This document shows, piece by piece, positions 54,201 through 63,893 of a DNA stretch of 64,000 nucleotides. The translations under genes were made by a program, and so were the position numbers. Every line of letters begins with the position of its first letter. Position 1 is the stretch's first letter. The notes under the pieces were generated by a model. It was not told the origin of the DNA and searched no databases. It was given only the letters and a program-made list of their open reading frames with translations. Origin of the DNA: Sphingobacterium detergens. Lineage in GTDB: Bacteria > Bacteroidota > Bacteroidia > Sphingobacteriales > Sphingobacteriaceae. The stretch spans positions 2,348,500-2,412,499 of the forward strand of contig NZ_RAPY01000001.1 of assembly GCF_003610355.1 (NCBI RefSeq), in the 5' to 3' direction.

Positions 54201-54965
54201 GGCATAGGATCCGGTACTGCGCTCTTTGGAAATCGTTTGATAACCGGTATTGATCACCTGAACTTCCTGCAATAGACCTACAGCTTTCTGCATCTTGATC
54301 TGTCCGATATTAGAAGATACCTTTACCTTTTTTGGTTCAAAACCCACATAGGAAATCAATAAAGTCCCTTTTTCATCGACGTCTTTGAGTGTAAAATCAC
54401 CTTCTCCATTCGTTCTGGTTGATTGAGTGCCCCCTATTACAGCAATTGAGGCATCAGGTAGCGGTTTGCCATTTTCATCGACCACTTTTCCGGTAACGTC
54501 AATAGGATTATTTGAGCCAAAAACAAGGTCATTGGCTCGGCCTGACGCTTCTGTTTTGCCGATTTTATTACCGTCTGGAGAAACGAGTTTCGAGTCGGCA
54601 TCCTGTATTCCACTTGTAATCACGACCGATTTATCCTCAATAGAAAAGCTGAGATTTCGTCCTTTAACAATGGACTGTAAAGCCTGCACTAGGCCAACAT
54701 TTTTCAGGTCTACACTGATCGATCGATGTTGTCGCAGAATATCTTTGTCCAGCAAAAAGTCATATCCAGTCTGCTGTCGCATCTGTTTTACAAGCTGTTC
54801 CAAAGTAGCATTTCGCTCCTTTATCGTGACACGTTGTGCATACGTAGCCCCATAGGTATGCATGAGTAGACATGTCATGATAAATAAAACTAATTTCATA
54901 ATCAATAAAAATTTAGGTAGTGACCGCTCATGGTGAAAAGTACCCAATAGCGCATTTTTTTTCAT
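51261..54965 (-). CDS. SusC/RagA-family TonB-linked outer-membrane protein with STN domain
   Basis: 1234 residues. The N-terminal signal is followed by a secretin/TonB N-terminal (STN) domain (about 50-120: LEQLVKQMRQQTGYDFLLDK), a CarboxypepD_reg-like domain (about 160-235: VTGKVVDENGKPLPDASI), then the TonB plug (GLVAGLTVNNAPN, VVDGIPIDDVSSINP) and barrel. The STN domain and upstream FecR/ECF genes indicate signal transduction: ligand binding would trigger the anti-sigma pathway. It imports a nutrient with SusD. Confidence 0.96.
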   Translation of the reverse strand: MKKNALLGTFHHERSLPKFLLIMKLVLFIMTCLLMHTYGATYAQRVTIKERNATLEQLVKQMRQQTGYDFLLDKDILRQHRSISVDLKNVGLVQALQSIVKGRNLSFSIEDKSVVITSGIQDADSKLVSPDGNKIGKTEASGRANDLVFGSNNPIDVTGKVVDENGKPLPDASIAVIGGTQSTRTNGEGDFTLKDVDEKGTLLISYVGFEPKKVKVSSNIGQIKMQKAVGLLQEVQVINTGYQTISKERSTGSYAKPNMTILENRTGSMNILQRLDGLVAGLTVNNAPNASQNPFLVRGLSTIGVRSPEGNGYVGTNRNPLFVVDGIPIDDVSSINPQDVADITVLKDATAASIWGARASNGVIVITTKKGSNDDKLRINYDAFVNFQGRPDLNYFKTLNSKEFIQAANETFDAEIYPWESVFPYVSGGSGVAPHQQIQYDLARGLISSAAAKERLDSLATIDNRKQIRDLVYRNASLMNHTLSFSKGGKAYSAYGSGAYTNLVSSQPGEKSNTYKLNLRQDLQVGKFIQLNLINDLTYGVNSAKRNVQITPNFYPYQLLRDELGRNLSMPYMGEVSEEVRNDFEARSRISLDYNPLDETNYGHTESNNFLSRNVLGLSIKLWDGLKLEGTYGYTKGTGKTEIYDDIRSYLVRNELVQFTVAPTVESTPVYYLPNNGGKYSINNQNRQSWTVRNQLSYNKNWDEDMHQLSALVGHEAQELLVNYNGSTVRGYNELLQTYGAIDYVTLGVKGLADPVMPNRGSQSLLSNDYFTRTELLTRFVSYYANLAYNYNRKYAVNSSFRIDKSNLFGLDRSAQNRPVWSIGGKWIMSSESFMASTKWLDNLALRATYGLTGNSPDPGIAASQDILNAIQNGNLPGGTGVVVGTPANSKLTWESTKNINLGIDFGLFDNRVSGTVDLYQKKTTDMLGVFPTNAFSGYSTIIGNLGDMQNRGIELSLNTLNIKKGDFKWSTVFNVAYNKNKITKLNVESQINSGMDRIWQNYLEGFPAFALFAYNFVGLDELGDPQIRLADGSVTKTPNAAKAADVIFKGTYQPIWSGGMANVFNYKRLTLSANAIFNLGHVMRSDVNTVYTDRLYHANALRDGLTTGNLHSDFAKRWKQPGDELNTNIPSYVSNSSLSYTRRDIQYYTYADVNVISASYIKLRDITLGYSLPESLMNKLHTEQITLRMQLSNLMLWKANKEDIDPEFIDATTGIRSMLFSQGTLSFGVNVKF

Positions 54966-55135
54966 ACTTTTGTTTTGGTTAGATGGTTCATAAACTGATT
55001 TGTGTCGTTTGTCTTTAAGTTGGCATTTTCAGCTACAGCATCATTTTTCATATAACCGCGAGGTGGTAGGACACCTTGCGGTCTTTCTGATTTTTTTGCA
55101 GCAAATGCGCTCTTACTGATCTCATACGGATCAAG

Positions 55136-56266
55136 CTAGTCTGTTACAATAATTGTCCTTTCTTTTATTTTAAATTTTACTTTATTTATTCGTTCAATCT
55201 GTCGAAGTGTTGTAATCAAGTCATTCGACCTGGAGACAAAGCCCCATAGTTTTAACTCTTTTGGTGTATTTTCTGTAAATTGAACTTCCATATTGTACCA
55301 ACGGCCTAAGGATAACATCACCTCGGAAAGTTCCCCATCAATTTTAAAATATCCGTTCTTCCAGGCGAGTATATCTTCGGTATCTTGCTCGTGGACGTCG
55401 ATATCACCACGTCGATTAACAGCCTGCTCCCCCGGCTCGATCAACTGCTCGCCCTTCGTAGTCACTACGTTAACCCGCCCCTCGACTAGGGTGGTCCTGA
55501 CCAGTCCCTTCGATTCTGAATATGCATTGATATTAAAATGGGTACCAAGAACGCGTACCTGCTGTGATGCTGTCCTAACAATAAATGGTTTATCATGCTT
55601 ACTCACTTCAAAATACCCCTCTCCTATTAATTTAACAATGCGTTTTTCACTATTCAGCAGATCGGAATCAAAGGTCAAACTGGATCCGGCATTAAGCCAA
55701 ACTTTAGAACCGTCCGGTAGAACGACCTGGTAGATTTCACCATTTCTTGTCGTAATCGTATTTTTGATTACTTCGCTTACATCTTTAATGGAACTGTTTT
55801 GACTGTAAACAACCACTCCCTGCCCATTCTTAGAAATTGTCATCCCTTGTTTAGTCAGGAGTTCGCCAACTTTAGCGTTGGAAAGATCTATAGTAGAACC
55901 ATCTGACAAGGTCAAAGTTGCCCCGGTATGACCTGCTTTAATTGTTGGTCCAGCGTAAGTGTCTATGGTATACACTTGTTGTTTTTCATACAGTTTGTAA
56001 ATTCCGACACTCCCCACAATCATTAAGATCGCTGCGACATAAGCAAGCCACCTCCGTATTGGCAGAACTTTAACATGATGCTTTGATTGATGATCGATTG
56101 CATTCCACATTTCCGACTTTATGCGTATAAAATCCTCAGGGGAATCAATAGCCGGCTCCTCGATGCGGTTAAAAGCATACCATTCCTCAACAACACGGGT
56201 TTCTTTGTGTGTTGCCTGACCAGAAAGATATTTATTTACAAGCTGTGCTCCAAGTTTCTTATCCAT
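55136..56266 (-). CDS. FecR-family anti-sigma/sensor protein
   Basis: 376 residues. The cytoplasmic N-terminus (residues about 1-70, VNKYLSGQATHKETRVVEEWY) is followed by one transmembrane helix near 72-88, then a periplasmic FecR domain (QVVLPDGSKVWLNAGSSLTF) and a C-terminal DUF4974-like domain (LSEVMLSLGRWYNMEVQF). It receives a signal from the SusC STN domain and controls the ECF sigma factor. 171 bp upstream of SusC. Confidence 0.95.
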   Translation of the reverse strand: MDKKLGAQLVNKYLSGQATHKETRVVEEWYAFNRIEEPAIDSPEDFIRIKSEMWNAIDHQSKHHVKVLPIRRWLAYVAAILMIVGSVGIYKLYEKQQVYTIDTYAGPTIKAGHTGATLTLSDGSTIDLSNAKVGELLTKQGMTISKNGQGVVVYSQNSSIKDVSEVIKNTITTRNGEIYQVVLPDGSKVWLNAGSSLTFDSDLLNSEKRIVKLIGEGYFEVSKHDKPFIVRTASQQVRVLGTHFNINAYSESKGLVRTTLVEGRVNVVTTKGEQLIEPGEQAVNRRGDIDVHEQDTEDILAWKNGYFKIDGELSEVMLSLGRWYNMEVQFTENTPKELKLWGFVSRSNDLITTLRQIERINKVKFKIKERTIIVTD

Positions 56267-56390
56267 AAGTCGAAATCGAGGTTTATAATCGTTAACTAGT
56301 ATAATACAGTTGGAAAAAGCTTTGGGAGTAGAAGAATTGAAAAAAAAATAAAAATTCTTAAAAAAGAATAACTTGGTGGTATATATTGGT

Positions 56391-56984
56391 TTAGTTGCTT
56401 CGGAGAAAAATCAACAGCATGATGCCAAGAGAATTATAATGGGCAAGTCTAACCTTTAATATCTTTAGTGCATTTTGCACTTGCTTTTTCACTGTGGATT
56501 CACTCAAATTCAACCTTTCCGCAATTTCACGGTGGGACAAATCTTCCAATCTACTCAATTCGAATACTTCTCGCATCTTAGCCGGCAGTTTGGCGATTTC
56601 ACTTGTTATCAACAGCATAAGATCCTTTTCATCTAGCTTTTCAAGTGTTTCATCACTAACCTGTAGGCTATATTTTCCTATTTCAGCCAGATAGTCACTT
56701 TTAGTTTTTCCTTTTTGAATGTAGTTCAGGACACGATTTCGCGATGCAACGTAAAGATATGACGAGATCCCGACGTTATCTCTGATAAAATCCGACTTTT
56801 CCCAAATTGAGGTAAAGAGATCTTGTACAAGATCTTTGGCGGCATTCTCATCGCGGAGCATCTGGTTGACCTTGTAATAGATCATCATGCTGTATCTATC
56901 GTAAATTTCGGCAAAGGCATTCCGATCTCTTTGTTTAAGCAAAGAAACAAGATTACTATCTGTCAAAACTTTATACTTGTTCAT
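56391..56984 (-). CDS. ECF sigma factor (FecI-like, RNA polymerase sigma-70 family)
   Basis: 197 residues. Region 2 from about 18-85 (FAEIYDRYSMMIYYKVNQML, then AAKDLVQDLFTSIWEK) and region 4 near 130-185 (REVFELSRLEDLSHREIAE with an HTH in AERLNLSESTVKKQ). Cognate of the FecR protein 124 bp downstream, it probably drives the SusC/SusD/TlpA operon. Confidence 0.96.
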   Translation of the reverse strand: MNKYKVLTDSNLVSLLKQRDRNAFAEIYDRYSMMIYYKVNQMLRDENAAKDLVQDLFTSIWEKSDFIRDNVGISSYLYVASRNRVLNYIQKGKTKSDYLAEIGKYSLQVSDETLEKLDEKDLMLLITSEIAKLPAKMREVFELSRLEDLSHREIAERLNLSESTVKKQVQNALKILKVRLAHYNSLGIMLLIFLRSN

Positions 56985-57437
56985 TTTATTTGTACGGCTG
57001 CATTAAAGAACACAGCTCAATAAGCATAGGAAATGTCAAAAATTATTTATCCACTACAATAGTAGGAAAATAATATAAAATAAGATTGCATTTTGAAATT
57101 TTATTGTCATGGGATAACATATAGCTTTTCTAAATTACACACTTGCGATTATGCCCTTTTTTAGTATTAAATAAAGCTTAGCTAGAATTATTTACGTAAT
57201 AGTATTTTACAGACATAGATAATCAAAACTGTGAAACAATTTAGCATTGCTTCCAACGTTGATAATACCTCTCCTATCACCATTACCCAAGTGCCGGACA
57301 GCTGGAACTAGTTCGTATAGCAAAAGTAAGTCTGTCGATAATGGGATCCGAGGAAAAAACACTGTAGATAAGTGGTGTCGGGGAGATACCGAAAAATATC
57401 TGTATTGCCATGCAAATGAATTTGACGATATTTGAAT
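56985..57437. other. Divergent intergenic region before the second AraC gene
   Basis: 453 bp of AT-rich sequence between the ECF sigma gene and the second AraC gene. Only short frames, none with family features. Confidence 0.5.
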
Positions 57438-58313
57438 ATGGCATTATTCCTTACATCGGACAACGTGTATAAACTCTACAATATTGATCTTTCCAAAAAG
57501 ATAGAAGGGATTGCTGTGCTCCAGCAAAAGCACGTCAACGGGCAAGCCTATTCGGAAAATCCCCGTCTGTTTGATGGATTGATTCTTGCATTCATGATAA
57601 AAGGTTCCATGAAAGCCCGTATCCATTTCCTGGAGTACGAGCTTTGTGCAGGCCAGATTGCTATTGTGCAACCTCAATTAATGTTAGAGACACTATCGAT
57701 GACTGAAAATGCGGAGATCATTACGATCGGTCTTTCTGTGGATTTCATTTCGACATATCCAATGCTACATGACTTTGTCATGAACAACCAGATTCGCTGG
57801 CAGCCTGTTCTGAGTCTTCAAGCTGAAGAAATGATCCTAAAAAATGATTTGCTAAGCCTTATACAAAAGGTATATCACAAAAATCAAAGTCCTAAAAAAA
57901 CCGAAATGCTACGGCATCTTGTCATTTCACTGATGAGCCTGATCGCCGAGTCTTATACCGCGCTAGCTGATCACAATAATCCTGTAAAAAGCCGTACACA
58001 TGAAATTATTGACGACTTCTATCTATTGATTTCAAAATATGCCACCCAAGAGCGTAGTGTTTATTTTTATGCGGAAAAACTCCATCTCACACCGCAATAC
58101 CTCTCTACTTTCCTCAAACAGAAAACAGGAAAGTCTATCTTACAATGGATTGATTATATCACGCTCATGCATGCCAAGACCTTACTCAAATCAACCAGCT
58201 TGTCGATCAAACAGATCAGCAACCAGCTAAATTTTGATGAACCAAGCGTATTTTGCCGGTTCTTTAAACGTCTTTCTGGCGCCTCTCCTGGTGTTTTTAG
58301 AAACCGACAATAA
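57438..58313 (+). CDS. AraC-family transcriptional regulator (second)
   Basis: 291 residues from the ATG at 57438 (a TTG two codons upstream is also in frame). The N-terminal sensing domain is followed by helix-turn-helix motifs in [18 protein letters not shown] and [20 protein letters not shown]. It lies 80 nt before a Tet-type MFS transporter gene on the same strand, so it probably controls that gene. No copy of the 14-bp box is near it. Confidence 0.93.
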   Translation: MALFLTSDNVYKLYNIDLSKKIEGIAVLQQKHVNGQAYSENPRLFDGLILAFMIKGSMKARIHFLEYELCAGQIAIVQPQLMLETLSMTENAEIITIGLSVDFISTYPMLHDFVMNNQIRWQPVLSLQAEEMILKNDLLSLIQKVYHKNQSPKKTEMLRHLVISLMSLIAESYTALADHNNPVKSRTHEIIDDFYLLISKYATQERSVYFYAEKLHLTPQYLSTFLKQKTGKSILQWIDYITLMHAKTLLKSTSLSIKQISNQLNFDEPSVFCRFFKRLSGASPGVFRNRQ

Positions 58314-58393
58314 TCTGCCCAATCTTACAAATTGTACATACAGACCATAAAAGTGTAAAACATCTACGATGGATTGCTGCCTACTTTTACAGC

Positions 58394-59617
58394 ATGAAAA
58401 TCGCAACAAAAAAAGCAGCTATCGGTTTTATATTTGTGACCTTGCTGATCGACATTACAGGATGGGGAATCATACTTCCAGTGGTTCCAAAACTCATTCA
58501 AGAACTTATACATGCGGATATCAGTAAAGCGGCGACCTACGGTGGATGGCTCGGTTTTGCCTATGCCTTTACGCAATTTTTATTTTCGCCTATCGTAGGT
58601 AATCTCAGCGACAGATACGGTAGACGGCCAATTATTTTAATCTCACTTTTTGGGTTTGCCATAGACTATATCTTCCTGGCGCTCGCCCCCACAATAAGCT
58701 GGCTATTTGTAGGAAGGGTAATTGCAGGGATTACAGGTGCCAGCATGTCGACTGCTACTGCGTATATAGCGGACATATCAACAGATGAAGATCGGGCCAA
58801 AAACTTTGGGATGATCGGGGCCGCACTCGGGCTTGGTTTTATAATTGGTCCCGTAATCGGTGGCCTGCTTGGACAATTTGGGGCGAGGGTTCCGTTTTAC
58901 GCCGCCGCTGCTCTATGTCTACTGAATTTCATGTATGGCTATTTTATTCTACCTGAAAGTTTGGATAAGGAAAAACGGAGACCATTTGATTGGAAACGTG
59001 CCAATCCGATTGGTTCCTTTAAATTTTTGGTGAGATATCCGAAGGTCTCGGGCCTTGTGACGGCATTGATATTAACTTACATCGGTATCCACGCCGTGCA
59101 GAGCAACTGGCATTTTTTTACGATGTACAAATTTGGATGGGATGAGCAAATGGTGGGTTATTCGCTAGGCTTGCTGGGATTACTATTGGGACTGGTGCAG
59201 GGAGTGTTGATCCGGTGGACGTCGCCTAAATTAGGTGAGCAACGAAGTATTTACTATGGTCTGTTATGTTATGCCATAGGCCTGCTTTTATTTGCATTTG
59301 CCAGTGAAGGCTGGATGATGTTTGCTTTCCTGATCCCTTATAGTCTCGGCGGTATATGTGGTCCTGCCTTGCAATCGGTTATTACAAAAAATGTACCTGC
59401 AAATGCACAGGGGGAGCTTCAAGGGGCTTTGACCAGTTTGGCTAGTGTCACGGCAATTATAGGCCCTCCAATGATGACGAATCTGTTTTATTACTTTACA
59501 CAGGATAGCGCACCTTTTAAATTTACTGGAGCTCCCTTCTTTCTTGCTGCTCTATTGATGGGGATCAGTGTCGTGATCGTGCGTATCGCTTTTAAATCAA
59601 AATGTAACTGTAAATAG
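58394..59617 (+). CDS. MFS transporter of the TCR/Tet type
   Basis: 407 residues, about 12 transmembrane helices. Signature: [15 protein letters not shown] in helix 1, then [17 protein letters not shown] (the DHA1/TCR motif A) and [20 protein letters not shown] in helices 4-5. It probably exports a drug or metabolite by proton antiport. Resemblance to tetracycline transporters does not prove tetracycline resistance. Preceded by an AraC regulator. Confidence 0.93.
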   Translation: MKIATKKAAIGFIFVTLLIDITGWGIILPVVPKLIQELIHADISKAATYGGWLGFAYAFTQFLFSPIVGNLSDRYGRRPIILISLFGFAIDYIFLALAPTISWLFVGRVIAGITGASMSTATAYIADISTDEDRAKNFGMIGAALGLGFIIGPVIGGLLGQFGARVPFYAAAALCLLNFMYGYFILPESLDKEKRRPFDWKRANPIGSFKFLVRYPKVSGLVTALILTYIGIHAVQSNWHFFTMYKFGWDEQMVGYSLGLLGLLLGLVQGVLIRWTSPKLGEQRSIYYGLLCYAIGLLLFAFASEGWMMFAFLIPYSLGGICGPALQSVITKNVPANAQGELQGALTSLASVTAIIGPPMMTNLFYYFTQDSAPFKFTGAPFFLAALLMGISVVIVRIAFKSKCNCK

Positions 59618-59970
59618 GTGTAATCTGTACTTTATAGTTTACTGCGTTGAATAAGGATTTCATTTTTTATACTTCCCAATTTATGAGCTTTCTATGTAAT
59701 CTAAATTTTGATCCTAAGGTATTTGGTTTTATTGAAAACCAAAGGTTGTGAGAAACGGGCCTGATCCCGAAGCTACACGTGAACAGGTCCAGATTCCCAT
59801 CCTCATCTTTCAAAATCAGATAAAAATTATTGGACTTTGGGCACGTGAATTACTATTTTTTTTAGTATATCTACTCACGTAAAATAGAAAAATAAAAACT
59901 GCAATAGCCAATTATTAGCTATAGTTTTTTCAAACTGACGAAGAATAACTTATCAAATCTCAAAACATGA
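59618..59970. other. Gene-free stretch before the KilA-N gene
   Basis: 353 bp, AT-rich; no gene or terminator I can support. Confidence 0.45.
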
Positions 59971-60778
59971 ATGACTAAGAATAAAAAGATTAATATACAA
60001 GGGAAGGAGATAACAATCATCCTCGACAATGGCAAAGAGTTTATTTCACTTACTGATATGTTAAAAGCCAATGATGGAGACTTTTTCATTTCTGATTGGC
60101 TTCGAAACAGAAATACAGTTGAATATTTGGGAAAGCATCTATAACCCGCTTTTTAATTATGGCGAATTCGCCATAATTAAAAGTCAGGCAGGACTCAATA
60201 GTTATAAAATCAGTGTTAAAGATTGGGTTGAAAGGACAAATGCCATCAGCTTAAAAGCGGCCGCAGGAAGATATGGAGGGACTTATGCACATCCTGATAT
60301 AGCTTTTGAATTCGACATGTGGATTAGTCCCAATTTTAAAATTTACCTAATCAAAGAATTTCAACGACTCAAAGACGATGAAAACGATCTTTTAAAATTA
60401 AACTGGGACTTACAGAGAACACTGGCCAAAGTAAATTATCACATTCATACTGATTCCATAAGGGAGAATCTCTATCCATCGGAAATTACCAAACAACAAG
60501 CGAGTTTCATTTATACCAGCGAAGCCGATCTGCTGAATGTTGCACTATTTGGAATGACAGCGAAAGAATGGCGAGATACTAATTCCGACAAGAAGGGCAA
60601 TATTCGAGACTACGCGATCATAGAACAGTTAGTCGTACTAAGCAACATGGAAAATATAAATGCGTTATTAATTCAACAAGGTCTACCTCAAAATGAACGG
60701 CTTATACAACTGAATAAAGTAGCGGTGGCCCAAATGAAGTCACTCGTAGAAAATAAGGCTGTTAAAAAATTGAAATAA
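59971..60778 (+). pseudogene. KilA-N domain gene interrupted by a frameshift
   Basis: The ATG at 59971 opens 57 codons (GKEFISLTDMLKANDGD, ISDWLRNRNTVEYLG), the start of the KilA-N fold. It stops at 60142, but a second frame continues the family seamlessly to 60778: IWESIYNPLFN, QAGLNSYKISVKDWVERTNA, GRYGGTYAHPDIAFEF. The break falls at TATTTGGG (60124-60131), where loss of one unit of a tandem copy would explain it. KilA-N proteins are DNA-binding and common in phages and mobile elements. It may be decayed or phase-variable. Confidence 0.85.
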
Positions 60779-60971
60779 AAAGCTATCACGAGTTTTCGTA
60801 ATCAAATTTGTTCCAAATTAACTGGTCTGAGATTTTAGAAATAAATATCTTCGGATATAATAAATTCATTAAATTAGTTCAAGTATCTATTTAAAATCTA
60901 ATTATTTTGAATTTAAAGCTGTTTTATACCAATTATATGACTACGCTAAAATTTGTATATAAATCCCATTA

Positions 60972-62180
60972 ATGACAAAAAAATTACTACTCGCATTCAT
61001 GTCCAAGTATGGTTGGATGAGCCTAATTTTCGGAACAATTGCATTATTTATGCCAATGCCATTTAATCGCTTCGGTATGATGGGCATAAATTATTCCTTT
61101 TGTCTACTGGGTCTTTCTATTGCTCTAATCACACACGAGTGGGGACATTGGGTTTTCACGCGGCTGGTCGGTGAATATCCGAAACGCATTGTCATTGGCA
61201 CAGGTCATATGCTGATGCGTACACATTTCTTTAAAAGCAAGCTAAATCTGAATTCTAAATTTCAAGGGGGTTATGTTATGCTCAATATTAGGGATGGCAA
61301 ATATTACGGGCTCAAAACATTTGTAGGTGTACTGGGAGGACCTCTGGTCAATATCGCTATCGGAGTTGCTGTAATAATGATGGTTCCATTTTCCATTGAT
61401 TTTTCAGACACAATTACTTTCAGTATATGGTTTGGTTATATGCAGTTATTGATAGGACTAGCCAATTTACTGCCCTCGAGAAAAAAAATAAATGGTTTCC
61501 CGATGGATTTCGATGGACGAATTATGCTGAACATACTACTGGGAAAATACAAAAAGGAAGCAAGCAGTGAGGCGATAGATCTCAGTATGGAAGGAGAGGA
61601 TTATGTAGCAGAACATCGATATGACGAGGCATTAACGAAATTTGAGGAATGTCTAAAACTCTGTTCGGAATCTGGCCCAACACTGACCTCTACCTTTCGG
61701 TTTAATATCGGATTATGTTATTTTCATCTGGGGAATTACGACGAAGCGTTGCGCACACTTAAGAAAGTGGAAGATCTTTTGACCTTGAAAGAGGTTGAAC
61801 ACTTAGCCGGATATCTACATAATCTTTATGCTAATATCTATCTGGTCCAAGGTGATATCGAGAAGGCTACCGCAGCGGGGCAGCAGGCGCTTCATCTGTT
61901 GCCCGAGTTCGATCCTATACGCCATACTTGGGGCTGCATTTTGGTCGAAAACGAAGAATGGGATCGCGGCGAGGAAATGTTGTCCCCACAAATGGATTTT
62001 GATTATGTGAACAGCACAACGCTATTGATAGCAATATATTTAACTCTGGTCTATCAACAACAGGGAAAATCAAAAAAGAAAGAACGTTGCTGGGAATTTG
62101 TACAGCTCCATCTGGCTGAACTAAACTTGGTAGACAAAGTAATATACGAACGTATATTGCTAAAACTGACAGGACAATAG
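60972..62180 (+). CDS. Site-2-protease-like (M50) membrane peptidase with TPR domain
   Basis: 402 residues. HEWGH zinc motif at residues 55-59 within a hydrophobic N-terminal half, and a later INGFPMDFDG motif near residue 180 supplying the Asp ligand. The second half (about 200-402) contains tetratricopeptide repeats (EALTKFEECLKLCSESGPT, GNYDEALRTLKKVEDL). M50 proteases cleave substrates in the membrane; the TPR part may bind them. No partner gene is adjacent. Confidence 0.9.
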   Translation: MTKKLLLAFMSKYGWMSLIFGTIALFMPMPFNRFGMMGINYSFCLLGLSIALITHEWGHWVFTRLVGEYPKRIVIGTGHMLMRTHFFKSKLNLNSKFQGGYVMLNIRDGKYYGLKTFVGVLGGPLVNIAIGVAVIMMVPFSIDFSDTITFSIWFGYMQLLIGLANLLPSRKKINGFPMDFDGRIMLNILLGKYKKEASSEAIDLSMEGEDYVAEHRYDEALTKFEECLKLCSESGPTLTSTFRFNIGLCYFHLGNYDEALRTLKKVEDLLTLKEVEHLAGYLHNLYANIYLVQGDIEKATAAGQQALHLLPEFDPIRHTWGCILVENEEWDRGEEMLSPQMDFDYVNSTTLLIAIYLTLVYQQQGKSKKKERCWEFVQLHLAELNLVDKVIYERILLKLTGQ

Positions 62181-62459
62181 TCTGTTAAATGCTATAATAA
62201 AATAGTGTACGCTGGATAGAAATACAAATCCACTGGAGACTGGAAATGATGAAATGAGAAATTGTGACACCATTGGACTGCTAGGTTTTTGGGGATTATT
62301 TACCAGCTTAATATATACCTATCGAATTCGATGGGTATATATTAAGCTGGTCTCAATAGCGTTGTGATACCCCCCATTCATGAATAGCCTTTACCACATA
62401 CTCTAAGCAACTTGTTAAAGGTCTGCAATTTTTACCCAGTATTAGAGGAATAATTAACA
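62181..62459. other. Convergent intergenic region with a large palindrome
   Basis: 279 bp between convergent genes. Contains the 50-bp palindrome at 62302. No gene seen. Confidence 0.6.
62302..62351. repeat. 50-bp near-perfect palindrome
   Basis: ACCAGCTTAATATATACC and GGTATATATTAAGCTGGT form 18-bp arms around a centre ATCGAATTCGAT that is itself palindromic. In the full 25-bp arms only one pair (T against G, a wobble in RNA) is imperfect. It may be a bidirectional terminator, although it is long and lacks U-runs. Confidence 0.75.
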
Positions 62460-63665
62460 CTAGATATTTTTGGGGAATTCATCTTTCCACCACGTGAAAC
62501 GCCAATCATCAGCCTCCTCCTCGGTCAATAAACAAGATTCCAATTCTGTAATATATTTCTCTTTATCCAAATGTTGCCCTATAAACACCAACTCATTTTT
62601 ACGATCCGCCCATTCAGGATGCCAGCGTTTTAATAGATCCGCTTTTATTTCGGCGTAAATTGGATGTTGGTACCGCATCTCTTCTGGCATGCTACTCCAC
62701 CACGAACCAGCGCTTTCCAAACGGATACTTCCGCCAGCTTGACTAAAACTAAGTGCAGTATCTGGCCTCGACGCTAGCCAAAATAATCCTTTAGCCCGTA
62801 TAATATTATGAGGATAATCGTCATTTAAATAACGGTGTAATCGTTGTGGATGGAAAGGTCGCTGGGAGCGAAAAACAAAAGATGAAATCCCATATTCTTC
62901 AGTTTCGGGAACATGCTCCGCCCCTAGTTCTTTTAACCAACCCGCAGACGAAGAAGCTTCTTCAAAGTCGAACGCCCCTGTTCCCATGATCTCTTTTGGA
63001 TCAACCTGGCCAAATTGAGCACGGATAAGCTTCGCTCCTGGATTAAGTTTACCAATTGCTGCTTCCAAAGTCCCAATGGTCTCCTCCGACACAAGATCTG
63101 CTTTGTTCAAAATAATCACATTTGCAAACTCGATCTGATCGGTCAATAAATTTACAATTGTCCTGTTATCCATAAGATCGTCTGCCAACGCCCGATCTAA
63201 CAAGGTTTCAGAACTGCCAAAATCTTTAGCGAAATTAAAACAGTCCACTACAGTGACCATTGTATCAATATAGCTGAATGATGAAAGGTCAATATTATCA
63301 TCAGAATCAACGTAACTGAAGGTCTGAGCAACGGGAATTGGCTCTGAGATACCTGTACTTTCAATCAGAAGGTAATCAAATCGATCTTCCTTGGCCAAAC
63401 GCTCAACCTCAATCATAAGATCTTCCCTTAATGTACAACATATACATCCATTGCTCATTTCAACAAGCTTCTCCTCTGTCCGGGATAACACATTCTCACG
63501 CTCAACGGATTGTGCATCAATGTTTACTTCACTCATATCATTGACAATCACAGCAACTTTCTTGCCCCCCTTGTGATGAAGTATATAATTCAACAAGGAT
63601 GTTTTACCTGCCCCTAAAAAGCCACTTAGAACTGTGACTGGTAGTTTTTTTTTCATTTTCGCCAA
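62460..63665 (-). CDS. COG0523/CobW-family GTP-binding metal chaperone
   Basis: 401 residues. Walker A in GFLGAGKTSLLNYIL near residue 14, CxCC motif in GCICCTLRED near residue 74, a Walker B-like ESTGISEPIPVAQTF, NKAD (ILNKADLV) and a CobW C-terminal domain from about residue 260 (FVFRSQRPFHPQRLHRYL). Family members deliver zinc, and sometimes other metals, using GTP. It may supply Zn-dependent proteins. It starts 6 nt after the small gene at 63672. Confidence 0.94.
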   Translation of the reverse strand: MAKMKKKLPVTVLSGFLGAGKTSLLNYILHHKGGKKVAVIVNDMSEVNIDAQSVERENVLSRTEEKLVEMSNGCICCTLREDLMIEVERLAKEDRFDYLLIESTGISEPIPVAQTFSYVDSDDNIDLSSFSYIDTMVTVVDCFNFAKDFGSSETLLDRALADDLMDNRTIVNLLTDQIEFANVIILNKADLVSEETIGTLEAAIGKLNPGAKLIRAQFGQVDPKEIMGTGAFDFEEASSSAGWLKELGAEHVPETEEYGISSFVFRSQRPFHPQRLHRYLNDDYPHNIIRAKGLFWLASRPDTALSFSQAGGSIRLESAGSWWSSMPEEMRYQHPIYAEIKADLLKRWHPEWADRKNELVFIGQHLDKEKYITELESCLLTEEEADDWRFTWWKDEFPKNI

Positions 63666-63671
63666 ATTAAT

Positions 63672-63893
63672 TTATATTTTTTTCTCTTCTGACCCCAGCA
63701 CAATACGCATCCAATTTTTTATGTTCTCAAGATGTTCCACGCCATAATTTGAAATAAAACGTTGCGTCTCCACATTGGAATGATCTTCATAAACTGCCAG
63801 ACGTTGCCTAGCAAATTCTATCGTTAAGGGAATACCGCATTTTTTTTCAATACACCATTTCCAGTCATCAAAGTTTTTAGGAATTATGCTCAT
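63672..63893 (-). CDS. Small protein upstream of the CobW-family GTPase
   Basis: 73 residues from the ATG at 63893 (MSIIPKNFDDWKWCIEKK); a longer frame from 63953 adds a hydrophobic stretch and is less likely. FARQRLAVYEDHSNVETQRF and HLENIKNWMRIVLG follow. Small acidic and aromatic protein with two cysteines (near 14 and 19). No family recognised. Co-transcribed with the GTPase; possibly a partner or target. Confidence 0.68.
   Translation of the reverse strand: MSIIPKNFDDWKWCIEKKCGIPLTIEFARQRLAVYEDHSNVETQRFISNYGVEHLENIKNWMRIVLGSEEKKI

Noticed and set aside
57247..57435. 62-codon frame upstream of the second AraC gene
   Set aside because: No homology signal, and other frames in the region are interrupted; it looks non-coding.
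57438..59617. Tetracycline resistance determinant
   Set aside because: The transporter has TCR/Tet motifs, but the local regulator is AraC, not TetR, so a resistance claim is not supported.
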